Source of the DNA: Bacteroidaceae bacterium
Lineage (GTDB): Bacteria > Bacteroidota > Bacteroidia > Bacteroidales > Bacteroidaceae
Reading direction: 5' to 3'
NCBI GenBank assembly: GCA_017617235.1
Contig: JAFZWQ010000009.1
Coordinates: forward strand, 1-64,000
DNA length: 64,000 nucleotides
Numbering within the stretch: the first letter of the stretch is position 1; every line of letters starts with the position of its first letter. A program made the translations under genes and the position numbers. Positions 25,813 to 35,776 of the stretch are shown piece after piece. The notes below the pieces were generated by a model. That model searched no databases. It saw nothing but the letters and a program-made list of their open reading frames with translations, and was not told the DNA's origin.

Positions 25813-28668
25813 ATGAAGAGGAAAATCACATACCTTTTGGCAGCATTGTTACTTCCCACTTTCTGCCATGCGGCAGTGAATGATGTCGAAACCGTTACCA
25901 GTGTCACATCGCCTCGTACACTGACAACTCCCGTCGACCTTTTCATCACAGCCGAGACCGACGCACTGACCAGCACCATCGACATTGCCAATGAAGATGC
26001 GGCTGTTGTCTTCGAGAATCTAACGCCCACGACGGTTATCGATAACTACCTGAGTAAAATCAACATTAATGGAGAAGAGGCGAATAACGGTAAAAACTGT
26101 CGTGTAGCCATCTATCGTCATGGAGCAATGGTATTGCCACGTGGAAAGAGTTACCCAGCACTGACGGTATACACCGAGGTAAATTTCGGTGGCGACACCC
26201 GTACCTATACCCAAGGAGGGCGTCAAGCCGCACTTGGTAAGTTTAACAATGCTATACGCTCCTTCAAACTGAAGCGCGGCTACATGGCAACCTTTGCCAA
26301 TCGCACCGATGGAACAGGTTACAGCCACTGTTACATTGCTGACCGCGAAGACCTGGAGTTGAATCTCCCGAAGGAAATGGCCGGACGCGTCAGCATGCTC
26401 CGCGTTTTCGTATGGAACTGGGTAAGCAAAAAAGGATGCAGTGATTCGCGTGATACCAATATGATGAATACAGCCCACGCCACTTGGTACTACGACTGGG
26501 GAGCTGGAACCACCAGCCGCACCAACCACGAATATGTACCACAGCGTCACCACGAAGCCGGCAACAGCAATAAAGGTGATTGGAAGGGAGCATGGGAATC
26601 GTGGACAAGCATCAACAACAGCGACGAGACCTGCACCCATGTACTGGGACAGAACGAGCCCGACAACACCAGTGGACAGGACGAGGTTTATACCTATGTA
26701 ACCACAATCCCCAGTAATCCTCGCGAATATCATGCCTCGAGCACACTTGCCGAACATGCTAAAGAATTTCTCTATAGCGGTAAGCGCATCGGCACCTTTG
26801 CCTGCTGCAATCCCAGCACCGGATGGGTCAGTGAATACGTCAACTACTGTCGTGAAAACAATATCCGCATCGACTTTGTAGCCACCCACTATTATATTGG
26901 TGGTACCGATCCCGCAGGCTGCATCAGCCGTCTGAAGGCGCTCTACGATGCAACGGGACTTCCCGTATGGGCTACAGAATGGAACAACGGTGCAAACTGG
27001 ACCTCAGAAGGCGGTTTCAATACTGACTCTGAAGGTTGGTACAATTGGGGTAGCGGTAACGACCAGTACAAGAACGGTGTTTGGCTTCGCGACGTGCTGA
27101 AACGCGCCGACAGTGCACCTTGGCTAGAACGTCTGGCCGTATATAACGCTGTAGAGTGGAAACGACAGATTACCGATGGAAGCACACTTACCGACGGTGG
27201 TAAAGTTTGGGGAGCATATTTGAGTAAAATGGCATATGACAGCAAGGCAGGAGGCATCAACTACTTCATGCCTTGGACGCATCATGATCCTACCGATTTC
27301 AAGGCCACTTATGACAATAAGAAGAAAAAGGCTACCTTCACTTGGAACAATCCTGATGCCGATATGGCAGACAGCACCACCATCGAATACAAGAATGGAA
27401 GCAAATGGGTTCTTTTAACCACACTGCCTATGTCTGACGACATTGAACGTAGCGTCACCGTGGATGTCAGCGATTTAGCTCCCGCCATGTATACGTTCCG
27501 TCTTATCAATTATGACTACGATGCAAAAAAAAGAGCCGCTGCTGAATCACCCAGCATCACCATTGCCGCAGCCAATGCAGTAGGTTCCCTCCAATATGGT
27601 CAGCTGAAGATTTCAAACACGGAATCCGTTGTTACAGAAATTGAGGAACAGACTCAGGCTCCCTATGTAGTAGTGGGTATGGTATCACTGAAGAACTCAG
27701 GAAACGGAATTACCAATCATCTGATAAAGATGAACCGAACAGGTTTCACCTTCCGTTTCTATCCTTGGCAACTGCCCAGTCCCGTCAACTATAAGAATGC
27801 TGAAATGGCAGATTACATGGTGCTACCGCCTGACACAGTGTTCCATCTGTCCGACAACATGATGCTTATCTCACAAAATGCAGGAAAGGTAAAGGATGAA
27901 GTTCAGGTAACCTTCCCCGAAGCATTTCCAGAAGGCGTTACTCCGGTGGTGGTAGCTCAACAGTACACCTCATCGACCAGTTACGCCCCTGTAACAGTTA
28001 AAGTTTATGATATAACGAACACAGGCTTCAAGGCCGTACTTGTACGACAGGAAGCCGTAACTACAGCCTTTAACAGTCAGAATGTCATCTATTTTGCAGC
28101 CAGTCCCGGACAGATACCCATTGGTAATGGCAAACTGCTCACCGTAGGCCGCGATACTGAGGTTCCCATAGGTGGAAGCACCCGTCATGACGTTACTTTT
28201 AAGAACGAGGCTGGTGAGACCCTATATTTCAAGAATCCTTACATAATTGCTGCCAGCCAGACCAATAATTACGGCAAGGCCAGCATCATGCGCCAATACA
28301 GCACGACCAGCAACGAAGATGGTGTTTACATGACTAGCATCCGTCGTCAGGCCGATGGAACCAACACCACGGTGACCGAAGATGATTTGGCTAAGAACAA
28401 TGGAGACTACATCGGATGGTTCATCATCAGCGACGATCCGAACGGAACGGGCGATGAACAACCCATTATCGTTCCAACTGGTATAGAGAACGCAACGAAG
28501 AACCTAGGGTTCAATGTTCGTGTTGACGGACGTACCATTCACGCCAGCGGCAAGGACATTAGCGTCTTCACGGCAAGCGGTATGAGAGTATCTTTAGGCC
28601 GTCCCCTGCCACCTGGTATTTACATCGTGACCAACGGTCATCGTGCCGTAAAGGTTCAAGTCCGATGA
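25813..28668 (+). CDS. Secreted multidomain glycoside hydrolase (GH128/asl1-like) with beta/gamma-crystallin-like domain
   Basis: 951 aa with signal peptide MKRKITYLLAALLLPTFCHA. Residues about 110-180 (LTVYTEVNFGGDTRTY ... GKFNNAIRSFKLKRGYMATF) resemble a beta/gamma-crystallin module. Next comes a TIM-barrel catalytic region with VLGQNEPDN (Glu282, acid/base candidate), DFVATHYYIGG and VWATEWNNG (Glu389, nucleophile candidate), as in GH128 beta-1,3-glucanases. A fibronectin-like segment follows (about 490-590), then beta-rich repeats. The end (SVFTASGMRVSLG, LPPGIYIVTNGH) looks like a Por/T9SS type A sorting tail. Likely exported to the surface. Glucan as substrate is inference. Confidence 0.83.
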   Translation: MKRKITYLLAALLLPTFCHAAVNDVETVTSVTSPRTLTTPVDLFITAETDALTSTIDIANEDAAVVFENLTPTTVIDNYLSKININGEEANNGKNCRVAIYRHGAMVLPRGKSYPALTVYTEVNFGGDTRTYTQGGRQAALGKFNNAIRSFKLKRGYMATFANRTDGTGYSHCYIADREDLELNLPKEMAGRVSMLRVFVWNWVSKKGCSDSRDTNMMNTAHATWYYDWGAGTTSRTNHEYVPQRHHEAGNSNKGDWKGAWESWTSINNSDETCTHVLGQNEPDNTSGQDEVYTYVTTIPSNPREYHASSTLAEHAKEFLYSGKRIGTFACCNPSTGWVSEYVNYCRENNIRIDFVATHYYIGGTDPAGCISRLKALYDATGLPVWATEWNNGANWTSEGGFNTDSEGWYNWGSGNDQYKNGVWLRDVLKRADSAPWLERLAVYNAVEWKRQITDGSTLTDGGKVWGAYLSKMAYDSKAGGINYFMPWTHHDPTDFKATYDNKKKKATFTWNNPDADMADSTTIEYKNGSKWVLLTTLPMSDDIERSVTVDVSDLAPAMYTFRLINYDYDAKKRAAAESPSITIAAANAVGSLQYGQLKISNTESVVTEIEEQTQAPYVVVGMVSLKNSGNGITNHLIKMNRTGFTFRFYPWQLPSPVNYKNAEMADYMVLPPDTVFHLSDNMMLISQNAGKVKDEVQVTFPEAFPEGVTPVVVAQQYTSSTSYAPVTVKVYDITNTGFKAVLVRQEAVTTAFNSQNVIYFAASPGQIPIGNGKLLTVGRDTEVPIGGSTRHDVTFKNEAGETLYFKNPYIIAASQTNNYGKASIMRQYSTTSNEDGVYMTSIRRQADGTNTTVTEDDLAKNNGDYIGWFIISDDPNGTGDEQPIIVPTGIENATKNLGFNVRVDGRTIHASGKDISVFTASGMRVSLGRPLPPGIYIVTNGHRAVKVQVR

Positions 28669-28693
28669 TCCCACCCAATCCCCCAATTAGACT

Positions 28694-28724
28694 ATCCCCT
28701 TTGGCTCTGTCAAAGGGGATTTTT
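28694..28724 (+). terminator. Rho-independent terminator after the GH128-like gene
   Basis: ATCCCCTTTG (28694-28703), 7-nt loop, CAAAGGGGAT (28711-28720), then TTTT: a perfect 10-bp stem 25 bp after the stop. It separates the hydrolase pair from the SusCD locus. Confidence 0.95.
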
Positions 28725-28814
28725 GTTTACACGCGCGCATGCGCACTATCCTTATTCTTTAATAACATTTTTATCTGGCATTTGAAATGATATGATGTTC
28801 GGTTTAATCTAATA

Positions 28815-28888
28815 TTGTTAAAATTAGTTAACAAAAGGAAAAATATCTCTTAACAAAGTTAAAATCTCCTTAATTAAAGTTATATTTG
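28815..28888 (+). promoter_or_regulatory. Putative operator and promoter of the FAS1-SusCD locus
   Basis: TTGTTAA (28815-28821), 6-bp spacer, TTAACAA (28828-28834) form a perfect dyad. A third TTAACAA copy (28850-28856), part of a TTAAC-AAA-GTTAA dyad, lies 22 bp further on. It is followed by TATATTTG (28881-28888), a good -7 box whose -33 position (GTT at 28858-28860) overlaps that dyad. The start codon is 141 bp downstream. No gene lies in 28669-29029. Confidence 0.55.
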
Positions 28889-29029
28889 TGAGGAAAAAAC
28901 CCTAAAAAGTGGTGTGTATGACGTGGAAAACCCTTCTCCATGTTCATTTATGCCATGTTAAGGGCATGATAAACAAGTGATAACTAACGAGAAAACTAAC
29001 AAAAAAATAACAACTTAAACTCTCAATGT

Positions 29030-32000
29030 ATGAAAAACCGTTTAGGCAAACTGAGTAGGAACGCATGCTACATGATGTTCCTGCTGGCTGTTAGCGGCAT
29101 TTCGACATCGTGTAAGGACGAGTACATGCTGGACGACGAAAAGCCTAGTTGGCTGAGTTCTAGCATTTACGACAAGTTGGAGAAGAAGGGAAATTACACC
29201 AACTATCTCCGGCTGATTGGCGACCCCGATGTCAACCCCACTAACGCACGCCCCCTCACCGAGGTGCTTTCACGAACAGGTTCAAAGACAGTTTTCGCAG
29301 CCGACGACGATGCATGGAAGCAATTCTTTGCAAGCAATGCTTTGTTGCCGGAAAGCAACCCATGGCATAATGCCACGAGTTACGACAAACTGAGTGTTAA
29401 CCAGAAGAAGCTGCTCATACACACGAGCATGCTGAACAATGCCATCGTGATGGAAAACCTCTCGAGTAGCAGTAGCGACATCAGTTCACGAGGCGACTTC
29501 ATGCGCCGCGAAACCGATGTTGAAATCACCGATACCATCGCATTTTTAGATGGAGACTCGTTGCCCATTAACTACAACGAGGATAACGGAGAGGCTGACT
29601 ATTGGTGGCGATTCCGTAAAAATAATGGCGGTAATGGAATCTATTTGGCAGAAGCCTCTGCTCCTATGATGATTCATTTCACCACTGAGCATTTGACCAA
29701 AAACAGCGTAACAGACGATGACTTCGCAAAATTCATGGGCACACCACGTGTCACAAGCGACGTACATATCAACGATGCTCGCCTGATTGAAAAGGACAGT
29801 GTAGCTGAAAACGGCTATCTGAATAAGACCGAGAAGGTATTGATTCCGCTGCCCAGCATGGCTGAGATACTGCGCACGAACGGAAGTACAAAGATTTTCA
29901 GTCACATGCTGGATCGTTGGAGTGCACCTTACTACAACGAAAGCGTGACACGCGCATATAAAAACCTTATGGCTTCGAGAGGTAAGGAATGGACCGACTC
30001 TATCTTTACCAAGCGTTACTTCTCGACCTATAGTCTGAACAACAAAGCGCTGAACACCGATCCGAAAGGCCAGGAGTTGAAAGGCAAGGACTTCGCCATC
30101 CTGAAGTTCGACCCATCGTGGAATACATTCGTTTCCAATGATAACTACTGGGCTAATAGTCAAAAGACGGCTCCCCAGTTCGATATGGCAGCCATGTTCG
30201 TTCCTGACGACGAAACCATGTGGACATACTTCATGGAGAACGGCGGCGGATGGCAGCTCATCAAAACCTACTACATGAAGGAAGGAACCCCCGAAGAAAT
30301 CCCGTACACGGCTCCTAAGAACTTGGATGAATTGTTCTTCCAAATCGACCAGATTCCCCTAGGAACATTGGAGAGCTTGTTCCAGGTAAACATGCAGCGT
30401 TCATTCGTAGGTTCTGTGCCAAGCAAACTGACTAAGCTACGCGATGACGCTCAGGAGCAAATGTTCTATCCCGAAGATATCCAGTACATCCAGAGAACAT
30501 TACTGGCCAACAATGGTATCATATACATCACCAGCAAAGTGTTCGGTCCTACGGACTACAGAGCTATCACAGCTCCTGCATTCATTAGTAAGACCAACGA
30601 GGTTATGAAATATGCCATCTACAACGGCTATATGTACAAAGATGGTAAGGATAAGTTCAAGCATACCGATCAGATGGGTCTGAACTACTATGCTTACCTG
30701 AAGGCCATGCAGAGTGACTTTGCATTCTTCATGCCCAGCGACACGGCCATGTATTATTACTATGACCCCGTGAGCTTCCGCAGCCAGAAGTCCAGAATTC
30801 TGCATCTTTATTACAAGGAAGCATCATTCCCCATCAAGTACAACATCTATGCCTACGACCCACAAAAGGGTGAGATTGGTGAAACCTACGGAGAAGGCCG
30901 CAAGAAAGAGACCATCGACGATTCAGAAATCGTGAACCGTCTGAAGGATATTCTGGAAAGCCACACCGTAGTGCTTGACGATGGCGTCAAGGAAATCAAC
31001 AGTGGTATCGATGAATACTATCTGGCCAAGAACGGTGCTGCTATCAAGGTTATCCGTGGAATTGGCGCCGACGGCAAACCGCACGTTGTTAAGGTACAGG
31101 GCGGTTTCCAGATTGAGAATGAAGAAAAAGGCATTACCGGAACTATTTCCGCTGCCAACAAGAACAAGTATTTAGGCATCTTGGGTATCCAACAAAACAC
31201 AATTACCGACGAACATAACAAGGACAACGGTACAACCTATATTTTGGACAGCCCAATGATTCCAGCTAGTCGAAGCGTATATAATATCTTTACCAACGAG
31301 TATCGCAACGATAGTCCCTTGTACAACGATTTCTACGAGTTGTGTAAAATCAACGAGAAAGTAATTCGTGCATGCGGTCTGGTTGATGAAAGTGGTTCGC
31401 TGTCTGCAAGCCAGCAGCAAACAGAAGTGAAGAAATATAGTATCTTCATTGAAGACAACGGTTTGGATCAGAACATACAGTTCTTCAATAACTACCGCTA
31501 CACCATTTTCGTCCCCACATCAACAGCATTGAACGAAGCTAGAGCAAAAGGTCTGCCTACATGGGAAGAGATTGAAGCCGACTACGAAGATATGAAGCCC
31601 ATTATGGACGAGTCCAAGACTTTGCGCCAGTCCATCAAGGACTATCTGGCAAAGAAAGACACGGTAGAGGCTGAAAGATTACAGCAGCGTTTGAATGCCA
31701 TTCTGCCCATAGCACAGGCTGACAGCCTCATCCTGCAGGCAAAATGTACCTACCTGATTAACTTCGTACGCTACCACTTCGCCGACAACAGTATATTCGT
31801 GGACAAGAGCACGTATCCCGTCAAGGATTTCGTAACTGCCAGTTACGACAACCAGAAGGGTCTGTTCTGTAAAGTTAACGTAAGACGTCCCAGCAGCGAT
31901 GTATTGGAAGTTCAGGACTATTCGGTAACAGATTCCAAAGGTAACTCTCTCAGTCCTTGGGTTCCCATCACAGGCAAATACAACGTAATGGCCCGTGACT

Positions 32001-32188
32001 ACAGTTGTAGTTCAAAACCCACCGACAAGTCAATGAAGGGTATCAGCATCCAAGGTTCCAGCTTTGCTGTCATCCATCAGGTGCCCAGCGTGCTAAATCA
32101 CACCGAGTTGGTTAACGGACGCCACGACAGCCAATGGAGTAGCGCCGCTGCTGCCAAAAAGTATCTGAAACGATTTGCAATCCACTAA
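29030..32188 (+). CDS. Large outer-membrane lipoprotein with about four FAS1 (fasciclin) domains
   Basis: 1052 aa, first gene of the seven-gene locus. The signal peptide ends in lipobox GISTSC, with Cys28 as lipid anchor; the following KDEYMLDD is acidic, as in surface-exported Bacteroidota lipoproteins. FAS1 H1-type motifs recur at about residues 87 (TVFAADDDAW), 390 (AMFVPDDETMW), 565 (FAFFMPSDTAMY) and 823 (YTIFVPTSTALNEAR), each preceded by helical segments. FAS1 domains are adhesion or ligand-binding modules, not enzymes. Position directly before susC suggests a cell-surface binding role in place of a SusE/F-type protein. The ligand is unknown. Confidence 0.88.
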   Translation: MKNRLGKLSRNACYMMFLLAVSGISTSCKDEYMLDDEKPSWLSSSIYDKLEKKGNYTNYLRLIGDPDVNPTNARPLTEVLSRTGSKTVFAADDDAWKQFFASNALLPESNPWHNATSYDKLSVNQKKLLIHTSMLNNAIVMENLSSSSSDISSRGDFMRRETDVEITDTIAFLDGDSLPINYNEDNGEADYWWRFRKNNGGNGIYLAEASAPMMIHFTTEHLTKNSVTDDDFAKFMGTPRVTSDVHINDARLIEKDSVAENGYLNKTEKVLIPLPSMAEILRTNGSTKIFSHMLDRWSAPYYNESVTRAYKNLMASRGKEWTDSIFTKRYFSTYSLNNKALNTDPKGQELKGKDFAILKFDPSWNTFVSNDNYWANSQKTAPQFDMAAMFVPDDETMWTYFMENGGGWQLIKTYYMKEGTPEEIPYTAPKNLDELFFQIDQIPLGTLESLFQVNMQRSFVGSVPSKLTKLRDDAQEQMFYPEDIQYIQRTLLANNGIIYITSKVFGPTDYRAITAPAFISKTNEVMKYAIYNGYMYKDGKDKFKHTDQMGLNYYAYLKAMQSDFAFFMPSDTAMYYYYDPVSFRSQKSRILHLYYKEASFPIKYNIYAYDPQKGEIGETYGEGRKKETIDDSEIVNRLKDILESHTVVLDDGVKEINSGIDEYYLAKNGAAIKVIRGIGADGKPHVVKVQGGFQIENEEKGITGTISAANKNKYLGILGIQQNTITDEHNKDNGTTYILDSPMIPASRSVYNIFTNEYRNDSPLYNDFYELCKINEKVIRACGLVDESGSLSASQQQTEVKKYSIFIEDNGLDQNIQFFNNYRYTIFVPTSTALNEARAKGLPTWEEIEADYEDMKPIMDESKTLRQSIKDYLAKKDTVEAERLQQRLNAILPIAQADSLILQAKCTYLINFVRYHFADNSIFVDKSTYPVKDFVTASYDNQKGLFCKVNVRRPSSDVLEVQDYSVTDSKGNSLSPWVPITGKYNVMARDYSCSSKPTDKSMKGISIQGSSFAVIHQVPSVLNHTELVNGRHDSQWSSAAAAKKYLKRFAIH

Positions 32189-32200
32189 AACCGAACCACC

Positions 32201-35200
32201 ATGAATAAATATTTCAAGATTATCATGCTATGGGCCGTAGTGTTCTTCGCACTGCCCGTAAGCGCACAAATAAGCCGTATCAGCGGTACGGTAAGTGACG
32301 AGTTCGGTGGCATCCCTGGCATTCAAGTCAAGGAGGTGGACTCGAACAACCGTATTGTCAGCAGCGCCATTACCGATGCCAACGGTAACTTCAACATGGT
32401 TATTAAGAACCAGAAGAACAAACTCGTCTTCCACGGTATGGGTTACTCTGACAAGACGCTCCCCATCAACAAGACGACCTATAAAGTAAATATGGCCGAA
32501 GCTGTAAAACAGATGAAGGAGGTACAGATTATCGGTAAGAAGAAGTCACCCACCACGGGTCTTGACATTCCAGCGCGAGAATACGCTGGTGCAGTCTCCT
32601 CCATGAAAATGGATGACCTAGAAGGTTTGGCTTTTGAATCTGTAGACCAAGCTCTGCAAGGTCAGATTGCAGGTCTCGACATCGTGGCTAACTCTGGTAA
32701 CCTGGGTTCCGGTACCACCATGCGACTGCGCGGTACCACCACCATCAATGGTAACCAACAGCCTTTGATTGTTGTGAACGACCACATCTTCGAATTGCCC
32801 GATGATGCACAGACTATCAACTTCGAGGATATGGATAACGAAGAGCAGTTCTCAACCCTGCTGAACGTAAATACCGAAGACATCGAGAGTATCACCGTAT
32901 TGAAAGACGCAGCTTCTGCAGCCAAGTGGGGTGTGCAAGGTTCAAACGGTGTCATAGAAATTAAGCTCCGTCGTGGTAAACAAGGTCCTACACAGGTAAA
33001 CTTCTCCTACAAGTTCAATGGCACATGGCAGCCCAACGGCTATAAGATGCTGAACGGAGACGGATACACCATGATGCAGAAGGAGGCCTTCTTTAATCCC
33101 ACACAACTTTCCAGCAATATTCCCGAGTTTGACTACAACACGGAATTGCCCTACATCTATAATCATTTCAGTCACAACACCGACTGGTTGGATGCTGTGA
33201 AGCAATTCGGTAAGGAGCATCGTTACTATGTAAACCTCACGGGTGGTGGTGAAAAAGCAACATTCCGTATTGGTGCCGGTTACAACAAGAGTACGGGCTC
33301 TATCATCGGTCAGAAGATGGATCAGTTCACAGAATCCACGACACTGGACTATCAAGTCAGCGACCGCATCCAGTTCCGTGCAACGATGAACATGACCTTT
33401 ACCAACAACCATAAGAACTACGGAAACGATATTCTGGACCGTGCCTATAAGGCAATGCCCAATATGAGTATTTACGAGTACGATGCCATGGGTAATGCCA
33501 CGGGTAACTACTTCAACATGTTACCATTGGCTGCCAACTGGAGCAATACGAATACCACCGGACGTACCAACGATGGTACTATGACTTCGTGGGAACTCAG
33601 ACAGATGTACTCTAATGGTAACCCCGTAGCACGTGCCAATCTAGCCTGGTGGGAAATGAAACAGTACAATCTGACCCCACAGTTCGACATCACCTATAAG
33701 TTCTGGGGCAAGGATTCCGAACATCATCAGATTAACTATAAGGGCGACGTACAGCTCAACATCTATAACACCAGTGACGACACCTATTGTCCTAGCGAAC
33801 TGCACACCATGCCATGGAAATACGGAGGCGACAACGCTTCTAACCTGACCAGCAACGAACGCAACCAGTTGTCGAACACAGAGTACAAATCACTGGAGTT
33901 CACAACACGTCACGAGTTGCACTACTACTCACACTTCAAGAACGCAGACCATAGTCTCTCTGGTATGGCACGCTTCGAAATGGCAGTAGGAAACAGTTCT
34001 AGGCAGAATCTGGGTCTATGGAACGTACCTGATGGAATTAGCGACCCCACTGTAGTAGCCTTGCTCAGTGCTGCCAGCTCCACCACGGGTGAATGGCGCC
34101 GCCACAGTTTCTACGAGCAGTTGCACTATTCATATAAGAGTAAGTACTCTATCGACGCCAGCCTGCGTACCGATGGACGTACAGACTTCGGTCGAGGCTA
34201 TAAATACGGTACCTTCCCTGCAATTGGTGGACGTTGGAATATCAGCGACGAGAAATTCATGGACAAGACCAAGAAGATTATCAGCATGCTGGCCTTCCGT
34301 CCCACATGGGGTATCACAGGTAACCCGGGCCGTGCAGGTGGCAACCAGTACAACAAGTATAGTTTCAATAACACTTTCTATAACGGACACACCATCGTAA
34401 CACCTGAAAACCTGTCACTGACAGAGTTACGTTGGGAAAAGACAGCACAATGGAACCTCGGTTTCAACCTGGGTCTGCTCAACGACTTGTTAACCTTCGA
34501 ACTTGAAATTTACAACAAGAAGACAACCGACTTGTTGTTAGAAAACCTGCGTATTCCCAGTGCCAATGGTTTCAATTCCCTGAGTTGGACCAATGGTGGC
34601 ATCCTTCGCAATAAGGGATGGGAGTTGAACGGTTCTACATCGAAGTTTGCCAAGGTGGGTAAGTTTGCCATGAAGTTGCGTGGTAATGTATCTCAGAACT
34701 TCAACGAAGTGGAAGATATGGACGAACTACTGCTGAAAGAAAGAAACGGCGACGAAACATGGAATCCCACAAACCACAATTATAGAACGTTGATTCAAAA
34801 GCACAATGCACTGGGTTCCATCTATGGTCTGAAGTTCAAAGGTATCTACCGCTACGACTATAACCACAACGGATATGATAATTCCAGCTTCAGAGCTTAC
34901 GGATATGCAGAAAGTGTACCCGATGGCATGGGTGGATATCGTGATGCACTAAACGCCGACGAAGCAGCAGCATACGGTGATGGTTATCATTGGAAACAGA
35001 ACAGCAGCGGCCAATGGGTTCGCGGAGATGCTATCAATACTGCTGCCGCTGCCGCTCGCCGAGGCGAGAATAGCACCTGCCCATTGGTATACGACGAATC
35101 TGGAAATATGGTAACGGATGCAAAGGGTAATCCCCTACCTATGTACTATTGCTACAGCGAGGGTAGCCGCTACCAGTTCCAAGGTGGTGATGCCATTTAC

Positions 35201-35764
35201 GAGGATATCGACCACAATGGATCAATCGACCGCTACGATGTTGTTTACCTTGGTAACTCAAACCCCAAACTTTATGGTGGTTTTGGCATCAACCTCTATT
35301 ATGGGCGTTTCGAGCTAAATGCATCGTTCAACTTCCGTATGGGTAACCAGATTCTGAACCTGGCCAAGAGCGAATATGAAAGCATGAGCGCTATTACCAA
35401 CATGAGTTACGCTACCACATGGCGTTGGCGCAAGAATGGTGATATCACAGATATTCCACGTGCCCTGACCAGCGTCAACGGATATTCCAACTACAACTTC
35501 CTGGTATCCGACCGTAACGTTGAAAATGGTGACTACCTACGTCTGCAGTACATTCAGTTGAAGTATAACTTCGACCCAGGATTGCTGAAGAAGATTCACG
35601 TGAAGACTTGTTACCTGTCAGCCACTATCAACAACGTATTCTGCCTGTCCAAGTACACAGGTGTAGATCCTGAGGTTAGTCCTAGCGGCTTTGATATTGC
35701 CGTCGACAGGAGTAAGACACCCAGACCGCGCTCATTTACATGCAGTATTAACTTTGGCTTCTAA
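32201..35764 (+). CDS. SusC/RagA-family TonB-linked outer-membrane transporter (first copy)
   Basis: 1187 aa with signal peptide MNKYFKIIMLWAVVFFALPVSA. A carboxypeptidase-like domain (SRISGTVSDEFGGIPGIQVKE, about 25-100) leads to the plug with LQGQIAGLDIVANSGNLGSG, RLRGTTTINGNQQPLIVVND and DIESITVLKDAASAAKWG. A long beta-barrel ends in CSINFGF with a terminal aromatic. SusC proteins import glycans or peptides too large for porins, with SusD as lid. It begins 12 bp after the FAS1 gene and ends 12 bp before its SusD partner. Its plug LKDAASAAKWGVQGSNGVIEI is canonical. Confidence 0.95.
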   Translation: MNKYFKIIMLWAVVFFALPVSAQISRISGTVSDEFGGIPGIQVKEVDSNNRIVSSAITDANGNFNMVIKNQKNKLVFHGMGYSDKTLPINKTTYKVNMAEAVKQMKEVQIIGKKKSPTTGLDIPAREYAGAVSSMKMDDLEGLAFESVDQALQGQIAGLDIVANSGNLGSGTTMRLRGTTTINGNQQPLIVVNDHIFELPDDAQTINFEDMDNEEQFSTLLNVNTEDIESITVLKDAASAAKWGVQGSNGVIEIKLRRGKQGPTQVNFSYKFNGTWQPNGYKMLNGDGYTMMQKEAFFNPTQLSSNIPEFDYNTELPYIYNHFSHNTDWLDAVKQFGKEHRYYVNLTGGGEKATFRIGAGYNKSTGSIIGQKMDQFTESTTLDYQVSDRIQFRATMNMTFTNNHKNYGNDILDRAYKAMPNMSIYEYDAMGNATGNYFNMLPLAANWSNTNTTGRTNDGTMTSWELRQMYSNGNPVARANLAWWEMKQYNLTPQFDITYKFWGKDSEHHQINYKGDVQLNIYNTSDDTYCPSELHTMPWKYGGDNASNLTSNERNQLSNTEYKSLEFTTRHELHYYSHFKNADHSLSGMARFEMAVGNSSRQNLGLWNVPDGISDPTVVALLSAASSTTGEWRRHSFYEQLHYSYKSKYSIDASLRTDGRTDFGRGYKYGTFPAIGGRWNISDEKFMDKTKKIISMLAFRPTWGITGNPGRAGGNQYNKYSFNNTFYNGHTIVTPENLSLTELRWEKTAQWNLGFNLGLLNDLLTFELEIYNKKTTDLLLENLRIPSANGFNSLSWTNGGILRNKGWELNGSTSKFAKVGKFAMKLRGNVSQNFNEVEDMDELLLKERNGDETWNPTNHNYRTLIQKHNALGSIYGLKFKGIYRYDYNHNGYDNSSFRAYGYAESVPDGMGGYRDALNADEAAAYGDGYHWKQNSSGQWVRGDAINTAAAAARRGENSTCPLVYDESGNMVTDAKGNPLPMYYCYSEGSRYQFQGGDAIYEDIDHNGSIDRYDVVYLGNSNPKLYGGFGINLYYGRFELNASFNFRMGNQILNLAKSEYESMSAITNMSYATTWRWRKNGDITDIPRALTSVNGYSNYNFLVSDRNVENGDYLRLQYIQLKYNFDPGLLKKIHVKTCYLSATINNVFCLSKYTGVDPEVSPSGFDIAVDRSKTPRPRSFTCSINFGF

Positions 35765-35776
35765 ATCTTGACAAAT

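Noticed and set aside
24600-28668. Assigning the GH43/GH128 pair to the SusCD transcript
   Set aside because: A perfect terminator at 28694-28724 and a separate promoter region lie between them, so they are separate units even if functionally linked.
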